A stretch of DNA of 64,000 nt from positions 1 through 64,000 of the IMG/VR virus record IMGVR_UViG_3300022752_000056; one strand, written 5' to 3'. Position 1 is the stretch's first letter. The number at the start of each line of letters is the position of its first letter. The notes beneath the pieces were generated by a model that was given only the letters and a program-made list of their open reading frames with translations, made no database searches and was not told where the DNA came from. Of the stretch, positions 1 to 8,484 are shown piece by piece. The translations under genes and the position numbers were made by a program. The stretch comes from a virus.

Positions 1-364
1 CCATGGCTCACATATCAAAGGCAAATTAAACGGTTAAGGCTTGCGCAGGCTAATTTCATGCGCTCTAAACCTGGACCTCGGGTCGCAGGGATGATAGTCT
101 CTCGCCGTACTGAGCACTCAACCACTACCCTACCCGGATGACGATCGCAAATGCCGCGATTTGGTTGTTTGAAAAGATTAATAAGGCTGAAAAGACGCAG
201 TAGCGATACTGCACGTTCGTAAGTGATGATAGTGTATTACCTGCGAGCCGCCGTTGTATGAAGACTGGGATGGAGGTACCGGACAACCGCCTCTGTTAAA
301 CACCCTAACACTATGTGACTGAGCTACTCAGATGATGCTAACTTCGCCCTGTCTGGGCGAAGTG
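1..364. ncRNA. GC-rich, hairpin-rich noncoding region; candidate structured RNA, cut by the left edge
   Basis: No convincing ORF lies in this stretch. I counted 179 G+C in positions 1-360 (50%), far above the AT-rich coding DNA around it, a common sign of structured RNA in AT-rich genomes. Visible hairpins are 197-212 (6-bp stem closing a GCGA tetraloop of GNRA type), 319-331 (CTGAG-CTA-CTCAG), and 341-363 (9-bp perfect stem, loop TGTCT). The word GATGAT recurs at about 91, 226, 331 and 380. It does not fold as a tRNA by eye. It could be the 3' part of a large phage RNA (GOLLD-like, tmRNA or an unknown class) or a leader. Strand and class are not established. Confidence 0.35.
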
Positions 365-418
365 TGACCAATTAATCTAGATGATACTAACTGCTTCGAG
401 TCTCGCAGACGAAGAAGC

Positions 419-437
419 AAACGAACGCAGTTCGTTT
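419..437 (+). terminator. Hairpin directly before the first late promoter
   Basis: An 8-bp perfect stem (AAACGAAC / GTTCGTTT) with loop GCA runs straight into TATAAATA. The T tract is only three long, so termination may be weak. The arrangement matches clearer terminator-plus-late-promoter pairs elsewhere in the window. Confidence 0.35.
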
Positions 438-444
438 ATAAATA
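437..444 (+). promoter_or_regulatory. T4-type late promoter TATAAATA
   Basis: Exact match to the T4 late promoter core, 20 nt before the ATG at 465. It lies inside the longest possible ORF, which begins at 381, and so argues for the 465 start. Confidence 0.7.
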
Positions 445-464
445 TTAATTATTCCGGAATAAAC

Positions 465-1733
465 ATGAGATTATATCAAGCCCTAGGTCAACAAACTATC
501 TTTGAGAGTATAGGAGGATCTGATCTCTACTTCCGTAAATGGCAGAAAGAAATACATCCCGTTTTATGTGAAGTTGCTCTGCGACCTGATCAGATAAATC
601 AGCTGTTTAAATCTATAGAGAAGGGCGGAGGAAGATCTCTTCTAGGTAAAGCCAAGGACGCTGTCAGTGGCTCCACTGACAAAATCAGCAATGCATGGTT
701 TAACAAGTTCGGTGGCATGTTACAGAACAGTGGTCCTGTTCAAGCCTTTGATCAAAAGTTTGATCAAATCAAGTCTAGTATAGCAACTAAGAATCCACAA
801 CTAGCAGCTAAGTTAGCCAAGTATGGTGAATTTGCTAAAAACAATCCTAAAACTCATAAATTTTTATTGGCAATAGCAGGATCCGCTGCTGCTGCGCTAG
901 GAGTAGCCTTAGCAGGTGGAGTAGGTGCAGGAGCTCTAGCAGTAGGAACTGGTGCAGGAGTCGCTACAGGTATTATAAACATAGCCGATAGATTACTACA
1001 AGGACAACAGGCCAGCACTGCCATAGGCAGAGGTGCTACTACAGGAGCTATTGCAGGATTAACCGCTGCGGCTGCTACAAAAATTGCCGGATCTATAGCA
1101 GATAGTTTTAGAGCAGAATATCTTCAGGCCAAGGGTGCTAACAATCTAATGAAAGGCACATTTGATCTTAATGGTCAATGGACCTTTGTTACAGGTAAAG
1201 CAGAAGATGTTCGACTACTGAACAAATTAGTAGATGCTGGTGACATGCAGGGATTTTATAATCTCGTAGCTAAGATGCGCACACCAGAATATGTTCAAGG
1301 TCTAGAAGCTTCTGCAGAAGTTGTAAAAAAGGCCGCTCAACATTATCAAACTGCTAAAGACACACTAACAACTCTAGCTCAAGTGGCTAGTGCAGCAGCA
1401 GGTGGCTCTGCTAGTGCAGCTACAAGTGGTAGACCTACCACTGAATCATTATCACGTAGACAAATTACAGAACTATTTGGTATTACTGGGAATAAGATAG
1501 ATGCTGGCAAATTAGAAAAAGCATGGAAGCAGGCTGGCTCTCCCACAGACAGTGAAGAAATTCGTAAAGTTTTGCAATCTTTAAAAGTCGGTGACAAAGT
1601 AATAGATGCTGCTTTTAAAGACATAGGCGTTGACGCACAAGATGAACCTATAAATATACAAGATATAATAGCAAGAATACAAAAATTAAATCCTGACCAG
1701 CAAAAGGAAATCTTAACTCTACTAAATGCATAG
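465..1733 (+). CDS. Probable virion-associated protein with Gly/Ala-rich hydrophobic core
   Basis: 422 residues from ATG 465. The frame is open from 381, but a late promoter at 437-444 lies within that extension, so 465 is preferred. The N-terminus reads MRLYQALGQQTIFE followed by SIGG; the IFE/S junction resembles a prohead protease site (hydrophobic-x-E before a small residue). Roughly residues 130-190 are Gly/Ala-rich and hydrophobic, suggesting a membrane-active or core-packed segment, and the C-terminal third is helical and charged. No family is recognised. It sits 8 bp before another low-complexity gene and near the tape measure and hub genes, so a virion or assembly role is inferred from context only. 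Confidence 0.6.
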   Translation: MRLYQALGQQTIFESIGGSDLYFRKWQKEIHPVLCEVALRPDQINQLFKSIEKGGGRSLLGKAKDAVSGSTDKISNAWFNKFGGMLQNSGPVQAFDQKFDQIKSSIATKNPQLAAKLAKYGEFAKNNPKTHKFLLAIAGSAAAALGVALAGGVGAGALAVGTGAGVATGIINIADRLLQGQQASTAIGRGATTGAIAGLTAAAATKIAGSIADSFRAEYLQAKGANNLMKGTFDLNGQWTFVTGKAEDVRLLNKLVDAGDMQGFYNLVAKMRTPEYVQGLEASAEVVKKAAQHYQTAKDTLTTLAQVASAAAGGSASAATSGRPTTESLSRRQITELFGITGNKIDAGKLEKAWKQAGSPTDSEEIRKVLQSLKVGDKVIDAAFKDIGVDAQDEPINIQDIIARIQKLNPDQQKEILTLLNA

Positions 1734-1741
1734 GAACAAAC

Positions 1742-2875
1742 ATGAGAATAAATGAAGTTATTGTTGTTGACCCACAACTAGATGAAATAAGTGCCTTTGG
1801 TGCAGGATCAGGTATAGGCAAGGTAGCCGGAAATGTAGTAGGTGGTGTTAAAGATTTTTGGGCAGGAGCTAAACAGGGATATAAAGATGCTCGTGCAGGT
1901 TTTGTAACAGGTCAAGGTGCAGACGATTCGGGAACAACAAGTGCTAATACATCAACAAACACAGCAGATAATGGAGGACAAGCGTCATCAATAGGTGGTG
2001 GGCAGGCTTCTTTTAGTGGAGGCGGTTCCTCTGGTGGTAGTGGAGCGGCTACAGCAGTGGGACAGACAGCTCCTGCTGCAGGGGGCAGCGCACCAGCAGC
2101 TTCGGCAGGAGGACAAGCAGCCGCACCTGCCACACAGGCAGCACCTCAAGCAGCCGCACAGCCGGATGAAGTAGAACAATTAAAAGCAACAATAGCAAAA
2201 CTTACACCACAACAGAAACAAGAAGTATCAGCAGCATTAAAAGATCCAGCAGCACAACAAGCTAAAAATGATGTTGATGCTGTCAGTGATCAAGAAATTG
2301 CTCAGTCTACCGCAGGTAGAACAGATGCTCAGTTAGCAGCAGACGCAGCTAAACCTAATCTTGATCCTAGAGTCAAAGCCGCAGTAGATGCAGAAATTAA
2401 GAAACGTCAGAGTCAAAAACCTGCCGCTGCTCAACAACCAGCTGCTCAACAACCAGCTGCTCAACAGACAGCTGCTCCTGCTACTCAAGCACCAGCAACA
2501 GCTACAGGAACCAGTGTTGATACAAACAAGTTAAAACAACAAAGTGCTCAACAGGCACAAGCAGCACAGGCTGACAAACAAACAGCCCAACAACAAATTG
2601 CCGCGACACAAGCGGCCAACGCAGCAAAAGCCAAACAAGATGCGGCTGTAAAAGCAGCAAAGGACGCTGCTATGGCTAAACCAGGATTTCAGCAGACAGC
2701 ATCTGACAAATTAGCAATTCAAAAGGCACAGCAAATGGGCATAAGAGAGGCAGTAAGTGAAAGTAAACAACCTAAAAAACCTGCTCCTAAACAACCTGCT
2801 AAGAAACCTAGTCCAGGTAAGAAGAAAAAAGTTATAGTAGAGTTTAACAGTAAGTTTCTAGGGCGTAAGATTTAA
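1742..2875 (+). CDS. Ala/Gln-rich low-complexity protein, probable structural
   Basis: 377 residues. After a short N-terminal segment (MRINEVIVVDPQLDE) come a Gly/Ala stretch, then long Ala/Gln/Pro/Ser-rich tracts including tandem AAQQP repeats around residues 228-245, and a strongly basic Lys/Pro-rich C-terminus (about 335-377) that could bind DNA or RNA. The only intergenic DNA before it is 8 bp, so it is cotranscribed with the 465 gene. Its stop codon overlaps the convergent gp51-like frame by 4 bp. No known family. The disordered composition and basic tail would suit an internal head protein or a disordered linker, but this is inference. Confidence 0.6.
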   Translation: MRINEVIVVDPQLDEISAFGAGSGIGKVAGNVVGGVKDFWAGAKQGYKDARAGFVTGQGADDSGTTSANTSTNTADNGGQASSIGGGQASFSGGGSSGGSGAATAVGQTAPAAGGSAPAASAGGQAAAPATQAAPQAAAQPDEVEQLKATIAKLTPQQKQEVSAALKDPAAQQAKNDVDAVSDQEIAQSTAGRTDAQLAADAAKPNLDPRVKAAVDAEIKKRQSQKPAAAQQPAAQQPAAQQTAAPATQAPATATGTSVDTNKLKQQSAQQAQAAQADKQTAQQQIAATQAANAAKAKQDAAVKAAKDAAMAKPGFQQTASDKLAIQKAQQMGIREAVSESKQPKKPAPKQPAKKPSPGKKKKVIVEFNSKFLGRKI

Positions 2876-3102
2876 AAAAACGGTAACCCTGTTTTCTGAG
2901 CTGTTTCTAAATTTTCTTCAATTATCTTACTCATTATTTCTCTGTCTTCTTGTGATAACTGATAAGACTGCTCAACGCTTACACTACCTCTCATATACCA
3001 ACAAATTTTAAATAATTCCTTTTTTATGGCTTTTATATCTTGATCATACTGATTAGCAAGATTTTGTATACCTTCTAAATCAAGATATAAAAGCCTTAGA
3101 CG
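2872..3102 (-). CDS. 51: gp51-like baseplate hub assembly protein in the -1 frame of gp26
   Basis: 76 codons on the minus strand, from CGT at 3102 to TAA at 2874-2872. The peptide contains KICWYMRGSVSVEQ, then a charged helix, and ends TGLPFF, as I recall for the small gp51-type proteins that follow gp26 in cyanophage-like T4 relatives. The frame opens after a TGA at about 3116-3114 and has no ATG, GTG or TTG before the internal ATG of WYMRG (about residue 37). It therefore has no ordinary start for the full domain. It lies -1 relative to gp26 and overlaps its end, with a slippery run at 3108-3102. Most economical reading: it is made as a C-terminal extension of gp26 by -1 frameshifting. Confidence 0.65.
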   Translation of the reverse strand, partial: RLRLLYLDLEGIQNLANQYDQDIKAIKKELFKICWYMRGSVSVEQSYQLSQEDREIMSKIIEENLETAQKTGLPFF

Positions 3103-3953
3103 AAAAAAGTTGAAGGATCAAACATTAACGGAACTGTTATAGTTGGTTCATTATACCCTTGCATTTTTACATTTTCAGGAGTTTCAATTGTAATAGGTTT
3201 AATAGTATTATTTTCTTTTAACATTTCTAAGTGATTTTGGATAGTATTAAAAAGATCTTTGTCTATATTATCTATAAATTCTTTAATGTGTAAAGGATTA
3301 TCTGTACTACCTGCTGTGCTGTCGATTCTAAAAACACTATCTTTAATCACTCCAATAGTAACTTCTGTTAATTTTGCAAATGATTTTCTAAACATATCCA
3401 TCTTTTCAGTTTGATCTAATTTTTCATCATTAGCTAACATTAAAATTTTTTGAGTTTCAAAACTTTTTAAACTGCTTTCGCTGATTAATTTATAATTTAA
3501 TGGTTTAACAAAAATTGTTAAATCAGAACTAATTTGTATAATAGGATCCCACTTTATTGAATTATATAAATTGTCTAATATAATTCTTAAATCTACTTCA
3601 TATTCAAGCTCGATATCACCTGGTAAATTAATAGGAGTTAGCATTTTTTCTCCGTAAGTGGCTATTCTTATAGCAATTAAAATTGTATCTAAATCTACAC
3701 TAGGAACTAGCCATGCATTTTTAATATTAGGCATACAATGTTGAATAACATCGACCACTGCTTGCCCATTCATTAAAGCATCAGGTACTTTGAGCAATAA
3801 TTCATCCTTTGCAGTCATTGAATAAACAGGATATTCGTTATTTTCTGTAGGAATTATCGAACCTTGTGGCCAATATTCTCCATTACTAGGCAAGCGTATA
3901 AAAATTTTAGGTTGACGCATGTATCCTGTTAAAGGATTAGTAGATTTAGGCAT
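3096..3953 (-). CDS. 26: gp26-like baseplate hub / tail assembly protein
   Basis: 285 residues from ATG 3953. The longer ORF from 4001 runs into the late promoter at 4011-4004, so the second Met (MPKSTNPL) is chosen. The N-terminus, with NPLTGYMRQPKIF and RLPSNGEYWPQG, matches the T4 gp26-type baseplate family (T4_baseplate in Pfam) as I know it from cyanophages. In T4, gp26 and gp51 act in baseplate hub assembly. The gene is divergent from the tape-measure gene, with 83 bp between start codons. Its 3' end carries the slippery site that leads into the gp51-like frame. Confidence 0.7.
   Translation of the reverse strand: MPKSTNPLTGYMRQPKIFIRLPSNGEYWPQGSIIPTENNEYPVYSMTAKDELLLKVPDALMNGQAVVDVIQHCMPNIKNAWLVPSVDLDTILIAIRIATYGEKMLTPINLPGDIELEYEVDLRIILDNLYNSIKWDPIIQISSDLTIFVKPLNYKLISESSLKSFETQKILMLANDEKLDQTEKMDMFRKSFAKLTEVTIGVIKDSVFRIDSTAGSTDNPLHIKEFIDNIDKDLFNTIQNHLEMLKENNTIKPITIETPENVKMQGYNEPTITVPLMFDPSTFFV
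3102..3108 (-). other. Putative -1 frameshift heptamer T TTT TTC
   Basis: On the minus strand the last gp26 codons read ACT TTT TTC GTC TAA. T TTT TTC fits the X XXY YYZ slippery pattern in the zero frame. Slipping back one base makes the next codons CGT CTA AGG, which enter the gp51-like frame with no intervening stop. The site is two codons before the gp26 stop. Confidence 0.55.
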
Positions 3954-4003
3954 AGAAATCACGGTGTTAGACTCCGATAAATAAAAGATAAAAGTGAACA
4001 AAG

Positions 4004-4011
4004 TATTTATA
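4004..4011 (-). promoter_or_regulatory. Late promoter TATAAATA for gp26
   Basis: Exact TATAAATA read on the minus strand, about 50 nt before the gp26 start at 3953. It lies in the divergent region with the tape-measure gene. Confidence 0.65.
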
Positions 4012-4036
4012 TACCGCTATAATTCTAAAATAACTA

Positions 4037-6334
4037 ATGGCTGAAGTAACAGGATCAATAGGCAATCAACCAGTAGAACTTAATAATGCTGCTACTGAGG
4101 CTACTCTACGACTGTTGTTACAGGCAGTACAAGGTAAGGGCGGGGCTGGAGGTGTAGCTAATCTAGCAGGGCAAACAATAAATCCTCAGACTGTAGCGCA
4201 GGTTAACAGTAGTTTATCGACCATGCAACGTGCTGGTCAAATGGTTGGTCAAGGTTTTGGAGCCTTGGGTAATGCTATCAGTGCGAACAAGGAAGGTATA
4301 CAAAATTTTGTTAGCAAGTTAAACGAAGGTAAAGCCGAAGTAAGTGATATGATCGGCATGTTTAAAAACTTGCCAGGACCTATAGGTAAAGTAGCAAAAG
4401 GATTTGAGTTACTAGCAATTTACCAACAAGAGAATTTTGCTGCTTATCAAAAGGTCACAGCAGCAGGTGTAAGTTTTGGAGGAAGTTTAACTGATTTAAG
4501 AGTAGCTGCTGCTGCAACGAGTTTAACGTTACAAGATTTTACTTCTTTAATGAAAGAAAATAGCAAAGCATTTTTACTTTTAGGTGGGAATGTAAACGAA
4601 GGAGCTAAAAATTTTGTATTGTTCAGTAATTCACTGACTCAAGGAGAAACGGGCAGGCAACTTAGAGCGTTAGGGTTAACCACTCAAGAAATAAACAGTG
4701 GATTCGCTGCTATGATTGCGTCACAAGGTGGACTTAGCAAAAAAGAACAACAAAATTTAGATCTAGTTACAAAAAGTAGCAAAGATCTATTCTTACAAAT
4801 GGATGCCTTAGCACAACTTACAGGAATTTCTAAAGAAGAACAAGAAAAAGAAATGAAAGAACGTGCGGCCAACGCAGCAATTCAAAATTATCTAGCTAGC
4901 TTGGAACCAGCAGAAAGAGCCAAGGCCAACGCAGCCATGCAGGAAGCATTTGCTAGAGGGGGTGAAGGAGCTAAAGAAGCATTGGCTAGCAAATTAATGG
5001 GCATTCCACCATTAACAGATAGAGCTCAACAATTTGAAGCAGTTATAACAGGCGGCAGTGAAGCACTTGGCAAACTAGCCAGTGATGTAAAAAATTCAAG
5101 TAAGTCAGTTGAAGATGTACAAAAAACTGGAGTACAAATATCTAGATCGCTTCAAAAAGCAGGACAAGAGAATCAAGACCTTTTTAGAGTCATGGTTATG
5201 TCTGGTGATACTACTATGATGCAAACTGCCTCTAAGGCGTTAAGTGAAGCAACAAGAGCGAGAACTCAAGATATTAATACCTTGAGTGACGAAGAAGCAA
5301 GATTAGCAGCGGTAAGACAAGATCAACAAAAGAGAATGAATGATAGTCAAGCTAAAGACATGGCTTCTGCAAAAGCAGCATTAGATGAATTAACAAAAGG
5401 TTTTCATGAAATGTTAAATCCTATTGTCAGTGCCTTAACTCCTGTATTAAGTGCATTGGCTCAAGGACTCAAAGATGTATTGTTACCCGTGTTTAAAACT
5501 GTAGGCGATGCATTAACTTTTATGAAGAATAAGTTCGATGAACTAGGCATTAAGGTTGTAGATACAAGCAAACTTTTAGCTGCTTTGGTAGCAGCAGGCG
5601 CTGCTTACGGAATTTATAAAATGGCCATACCAGGAGCTGGCGGTGGCGGAGGTGGCGCAGGTGGCGGTAAAGGGCCTCTAGGATTACCTGGTTTAAATGT
5701 TCCAGGATCTAGTGCTTCTAGTCCATTGTATGTTGTAGTTGTAGGTCAAGCTCCTGGAGGTCCCGGCCTTCCTGAGTTACCAGATAAAGGAGGAAAAGGA
5801 TCTCCAGGTAAGCAAGGCGGTGGCGGTGGTGGTAAAGATATCGGAAGCAAAATGGGTAATATACTCAAGGGCGTTAAAGGTCTCGGAGTAGGTACGCTAC
5901 TAGGTATAGGTGGCGACCTAGCTGCTGACGCCTTTGGTAGAGATACAACAGCAGGTAAATCTGCTGACACCATAGGTACAGCGGCAAGTTGGGCAGGTAC
6001 AGGAGCAATGTTAGGTAGTGTAGTACCTGGACTTGGCACAGCACTTGGTGCAGGAGTAGGAGCCGTAGCTGGAGGTGCTTACGGATTATATAAAAACTTT
6101 TTTAATGACAAAAATCCGGAAGAAGGTATGCCTAAAATGGCTTCTGGAGGAGTTATAGTCGGTGAAAATGGAGCTGAGGCTATTATTCCTTTAACAAATG
6201 AAAATGCTCTTCCGGGTATTAAAGAGTTAAATACTACTATGAACGATATTCTCCGCTATATGAAAGACACAGCTGAAAATACTAAGAAGGCCGCTGAGGC
6301 CACACAAAATCTTAGCGGTGATTTGTTTGCATAA
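4037..6334 (+). CDS. Tail tape-measure protein (gp29-like role)
   Basis: 765 residues. The N-terminal half is largely alpha-helical and Ala/Gln/Lys-rich. A hydrophobic stretch at about 508-530 is followed by a Gly-rich linker (about 535-605) and a second Gly/Ala hydrophobic region (about 610-685). Near the C-terminus is MASGGVIVGENGAEAIIPL, a motif commonly seen at the ends of tape-measure proteins. It sets tail length and is threaded through the tube. Its position beside the gp26/gp51 hub genes and just before the portal gene fits. Sequence similarity to T4 gp29 itself is not evident by eye, so the symbol is withheld. Confidence 0.7.
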   Translation: MAEVTGSIGNQPVELNNAATEATLRLLLQAVQGKGGAGGVANLAGQTINPQTVAQVNSSLSTMQRAGQMVGQGFGALGNAISANKEGIQNFVSKLNEGKAEVSDMIGMFKNLPGPIGKVAKGFELLAIYQQENFAAYQKVTAAGVSFGGSLTDLRVAAAATSLTLQDFTSLMKENSKAFLLLGGNVNEGAKNFVLFSNSLTQGETGRQLRALGLTTQEINSGFAAMIASQGGLSKKEQQNLDLVTKSSKDLFLQMDALAQLTGISKEEQEKEMKERAANAAIQNYLASLEPAERAKANAAMQEAFARGGEGAKEALASKLMGIPPLTDRAQQFEAVITGGSEALGKLASDVKNSSKSVEDVQKTGVQISRSLQKAGQENQDLFRVMVMSGDTTMMQTASKALSEATRARTQDINTLSDEEARLAAVRQDQQKRMNDSQAKDMASAKAALDELTKGFHEMLNPIVSALTPVLSALAQGLKDVLLPVFKTVGDALTFMKNKFDELGIKVVDTSKLLAALVAAGAAYGIYKMAIPGAGGGGGGAGGGKGPLGLPGLNVPGSSASSPLYVVVVGQAPGGPGLPELPDKGGKGSPGKQGGGGGGKDIGSKMGNILKGVKGLGVGTLLGIGGDLAADAFGRDTTAGKSADTIGTAASWAGTGAMLGSVVPGLGTALGAGVGAVAGGAYGLYKNFFNDKNPEEGMPKMASGGVIVGENGAEAIIPLTNENALPGIKELNTTMNDILRYMKDTAENTKKAAEATQNLSGDLFA

Positions 6335-6348
6335 TTGGATAGTTATAA

Positions 6349-8076
6349 ATGTCTTGGCGTAAATATTTCACCCCTATTAATACAACCGGCGCCTTAAGTC
6401 CTATTAGCGGTGCTTTGGCTCAAAGCAATACAGCTAACTCTTTCCATAGAAATTATTCCAGTTATCTACCTGATGTATATTCAGGTCATCCTAATCGTCT
6501 AGAACGTTATGGTCAATACGATACAATGGATAGTGATAGTGAAGTAAATGCTGCTCTAGACATTCTTGCAGAATTTTGTACACAACAAAACGAAGAAAAC
6601 GGCACTCCTTTTCGTGTATTCTTCAAAGAGCAAGCAACCTCTACTGAAATAAAAATTATTAGACAACTTATGCAGCAATGGTGTAAGTTAAATAAGTTTA
6701 ATACAAGAATACACAAAATTGTAAGAAATACATTTAAGTATGGGGATGTGTTTTTTGTTAGAGATCCAGAAACTCAAACATGGATGTATGTAGATCCTGC
6801 CAAAGTAGATCGTATAATCGTCAATGAAAGTGAAGGTAAAAAACCTGAGCAATATCATATAAGAGATTTTAATCCTAATTTAGAATCATTGGCTGCTACA
6901 CAAATTAATCCAAGTAATGTTGCAGGAGGCGGTAGCCAATATGCCAGTGGATATGCAGGAAATAATGCAGGCGTTGGTATGAGTAGAGGTATGACAGGTT
7001 CTTATCCCACAAATTTAACTGCATCGAGATTTCAAAAAACAGAAAATCAATGGGCAATTAATGCAGAGCATGTGATTCATATATCTATGAGCGAAGGATT
7101 GGATAATAATTATCCTTTTGGCACTAGTCTTTTAGAAAGTATTTTTAAAGTTTATAAACAAAAAGAATTACTAGAAGATGCTATTATTATATACAGGATA
7201 CAACGTGCTCCGGAACGTAGAGTATTTTATATAGATGTTGGAAATATGCCAAGCCACTTGGCAATGACTTTTGTAGAACGTGTAAAAAATGAAGTAAATC
7301 AAAGACGCATCCCAAGTGTCACCGGTGGTAGTCAATCAGTTATAGATGCAGGATATAATCCATTAAGTATTAATGAAGATTATTTTTTCCCACAGACAGC
7401 AGAAGGACGTGGTAGTAAAGTAGAAGTATTACCAGGAGGTACAAATTTAGGAGAAATAGATGATCTCAAATATTTTACCAATAAGTTGTTCCGTGCTTTA
7501 CGCATACCTAGCAGCTACTTACCAACAGGCCCTGATGACGGAGGAAGCAATTTTAATGACGGACGAGTTGGCACAGCCTATATACAAGAACTTAGATTTA
7601 ACAAATATTGTGAACGATTACAATCCTTAATGAATGAACAGTTTGACAATGAATTTAAAGCATATCTTTATAATAAAGGTATTAATGTAGATTCAAATAT
7701 TTTTGAAATAAAATTTAATCCTCCACAGAACTTTGCCAGCTACAGACAGGCAGAAATGGATGGAGTTAGAATGAACGTGTTTTCTAATATATCACAAGTT
7801 CCATTCTTATCTAAGAGATTTGCCTTAAAAAGATTTCTTGGTCTAACAGCTGAGGAAATGGCAGAAAATGAAAAGCTATGGAAAGAAGAAAATATTGACG
7901 AAGATATTGACTTATCTGCCAACGCAGAACTTAGAGGTGCTGGTATAACCGCGGCAGGTATGTCAGCAGATATGAGTGCAATAGGGGGAGGTACAACTCC
8001 TACTACTCCACCAGAAGGTGCTGCTTCAGGAGCAGCACCGGGGTTATCTCCTGCAGAAACACAACCACCAGCATAA
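6349..8076 (+). CDS. 20: Portal vertex protein gp20
   Basis: 575 residues, the size of T4-family portals. Features typical of gp20 are the N-terminal SDSEVNAALDILAEFCTQ, a central region with INAEHVIHISMSEGL and the PSYLPTGPDDGG-type segment, then helices and a low-complexity Pro/Ala/Gly tail (about 525-575). The portal dodecamer occupies one capsid vertex, nucleates prohead assembly and is the channel for gp17-driven DNA packaging. It heads the order 20-x-67-21-22-23, matching the T4 prohead block. The terminase genes, next to it in T4, lie about 40 kb away here. Confidence 0.93.
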   Translation: MSWRKYFTPINTTGALSPISGALAQSNTANSFHRNYSSYLPDVYSGHPNRLERYGQYDTMDSDSEVNAALDILAEFCTQQNEENGTPFRVFFKEQATSTEIKIIRQLMQQWCKLNKFNTRIHKIVRNTFKYGDVFFVRDPETQTWMYVDPAKVDRIIVNESEGKKPEQYHIRDFNPNLESLAATQINPSNVAGGGSQYASGYAGNNAGVGMSRGMTGSYPTNLTASRFQKTENQWAINAEHVIHISMSEGLDNNYPFGTSLLESIFKVYKQKELLEDAIIIYRIQRAPERRVFYIDVGNMPSHLAMTFVERVKNEVNQRRIPSVTGGSQSVIDAGYNPLSINEDYFFPQTAEGRGSKVEVLPGGTNLGEIDDLKYFTNKLFRALRIPSSYLPTGPDDGGSNFNDGRVGTAYIQELRFNKYCERLQSLMNEQFDNEFKAYLYNKGINVDSNIFEIKFNPPQNFASYRQAEMDGVRMNVFSNISQVPFLSKRFALKRFLGLTAEEMAENEKLWKEENIDEDIDLSANAELRGAGITAAGMSADMSAIGGGTTPTTPPEGAASGAAPGLSPAETQPPA

Positions 8077-8079
8077 ATA
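8073..8079 (+). promoter_or_regulatory. Late promoter ATAAATA overlapping the gp20 stop
   Basis: ATAAATA ends 5 nt before the ATG at 8085, so the transcript would start at or next to the start codon. It overlaps the portal stop codon. Confidence 0.55.
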
Positions 8080-8084
8080 TTTCT

Positions 8085-8333
8085 ATGTTTTTAAGAGAGT
8101 TTATATATTTTGATAGAAAAAATGTAGAGATGCAGGATAATCTACGTTATGAATCTGATAGAGATAGCGGAGTCATGTATCCTGATGATCTAAGAAAACA
8201 TAGTAGATTAACACTTAAAACTATAAATGGAATAAGAAAAGCGGGTGAATCTAGAGTAAAAGAGCGTAGAGAAGATTTAGTTTTAGTTCGTAAGATGTAT
8301 GCTGCACCTCCCGCAGAAGCAGCTCCGCCATAA
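8085..8333 (+). CDS. Small basic protein between portal and prohead core genes
   Basis: 82 residues. The central part is rich in Arg/Lys/Asp (YESDRDSGVMYPDDLRKHSRL) and predicted helical. It ends in an Ala/Pro tail. It occupies the T4 gp67/gp68 region but resembles neither; similar short ORFs after the portal occur in cyanophage-like T4 relatives as far as I recall. A head-assembly role is inferred from position. A late-promoter core lies 5 nt before its ATG, suggesting a leaderless late transcript. Confidence 0.7.
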   Translation: MFLREFIYFDRKNVEMQDNLRYESDRDSGVMYPDDLRKHSRLTLKTINGIRKAGESRVKERREDLVLVRKMYAAPPAEAAPP

Positions 8334-8434
8334 AATCTTTATCTTTTTTGTAAAAAATAGGTAAGATTCACACACATTAGGTCATAAAACAGACCGTTTT
8401 TGGCCTATTTCGCTTGTCCTTTTAAAAACCCTAG

Positions 8435-8440
8435 TAAATA
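8435..8440 (+). promoter_or_regulatory. Late promoter core TAAATA before the prohead core operon
   Basis: TAAATA is followed 7 nt later by ATG 8448, which opens a 16-codon frame ending TGA at 8496-8498, inside the gp67-like gene. That gene starts at 8485 and has a strong AAGGAG before it. The only DNA between 8334 and 8484 otherwise shows a weak GGTC/GACC hairpin at about 8382-8397. Confidence 0.5.
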
Positions 8441-8484
8441 TATCACAATGCCTTGCCGCGAACCAATTAAGGAGATAACCCGCA

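Noticed and set aside
300-340. tRNA-like string resembling an antisense D-arm (GAGCTACTCAG)
   Set aside because: No acceptor, anticodon and T-arm can be fitted on either strand; it is better explained as a small CTGAG/CTCAG hairpin.
381-464. Extended N-terminus of the first ORF
   Set aside because: The extension includes the hairpin at 419-437 and the TATAAATA at 437-444; the start at 465 follows the promoter.
1379-1777. 132-codon minus-strand ORF
   Set aside because: Antisense to well-supported genes, no family resemblance, crosses the 465 and 1742 gene boundary.
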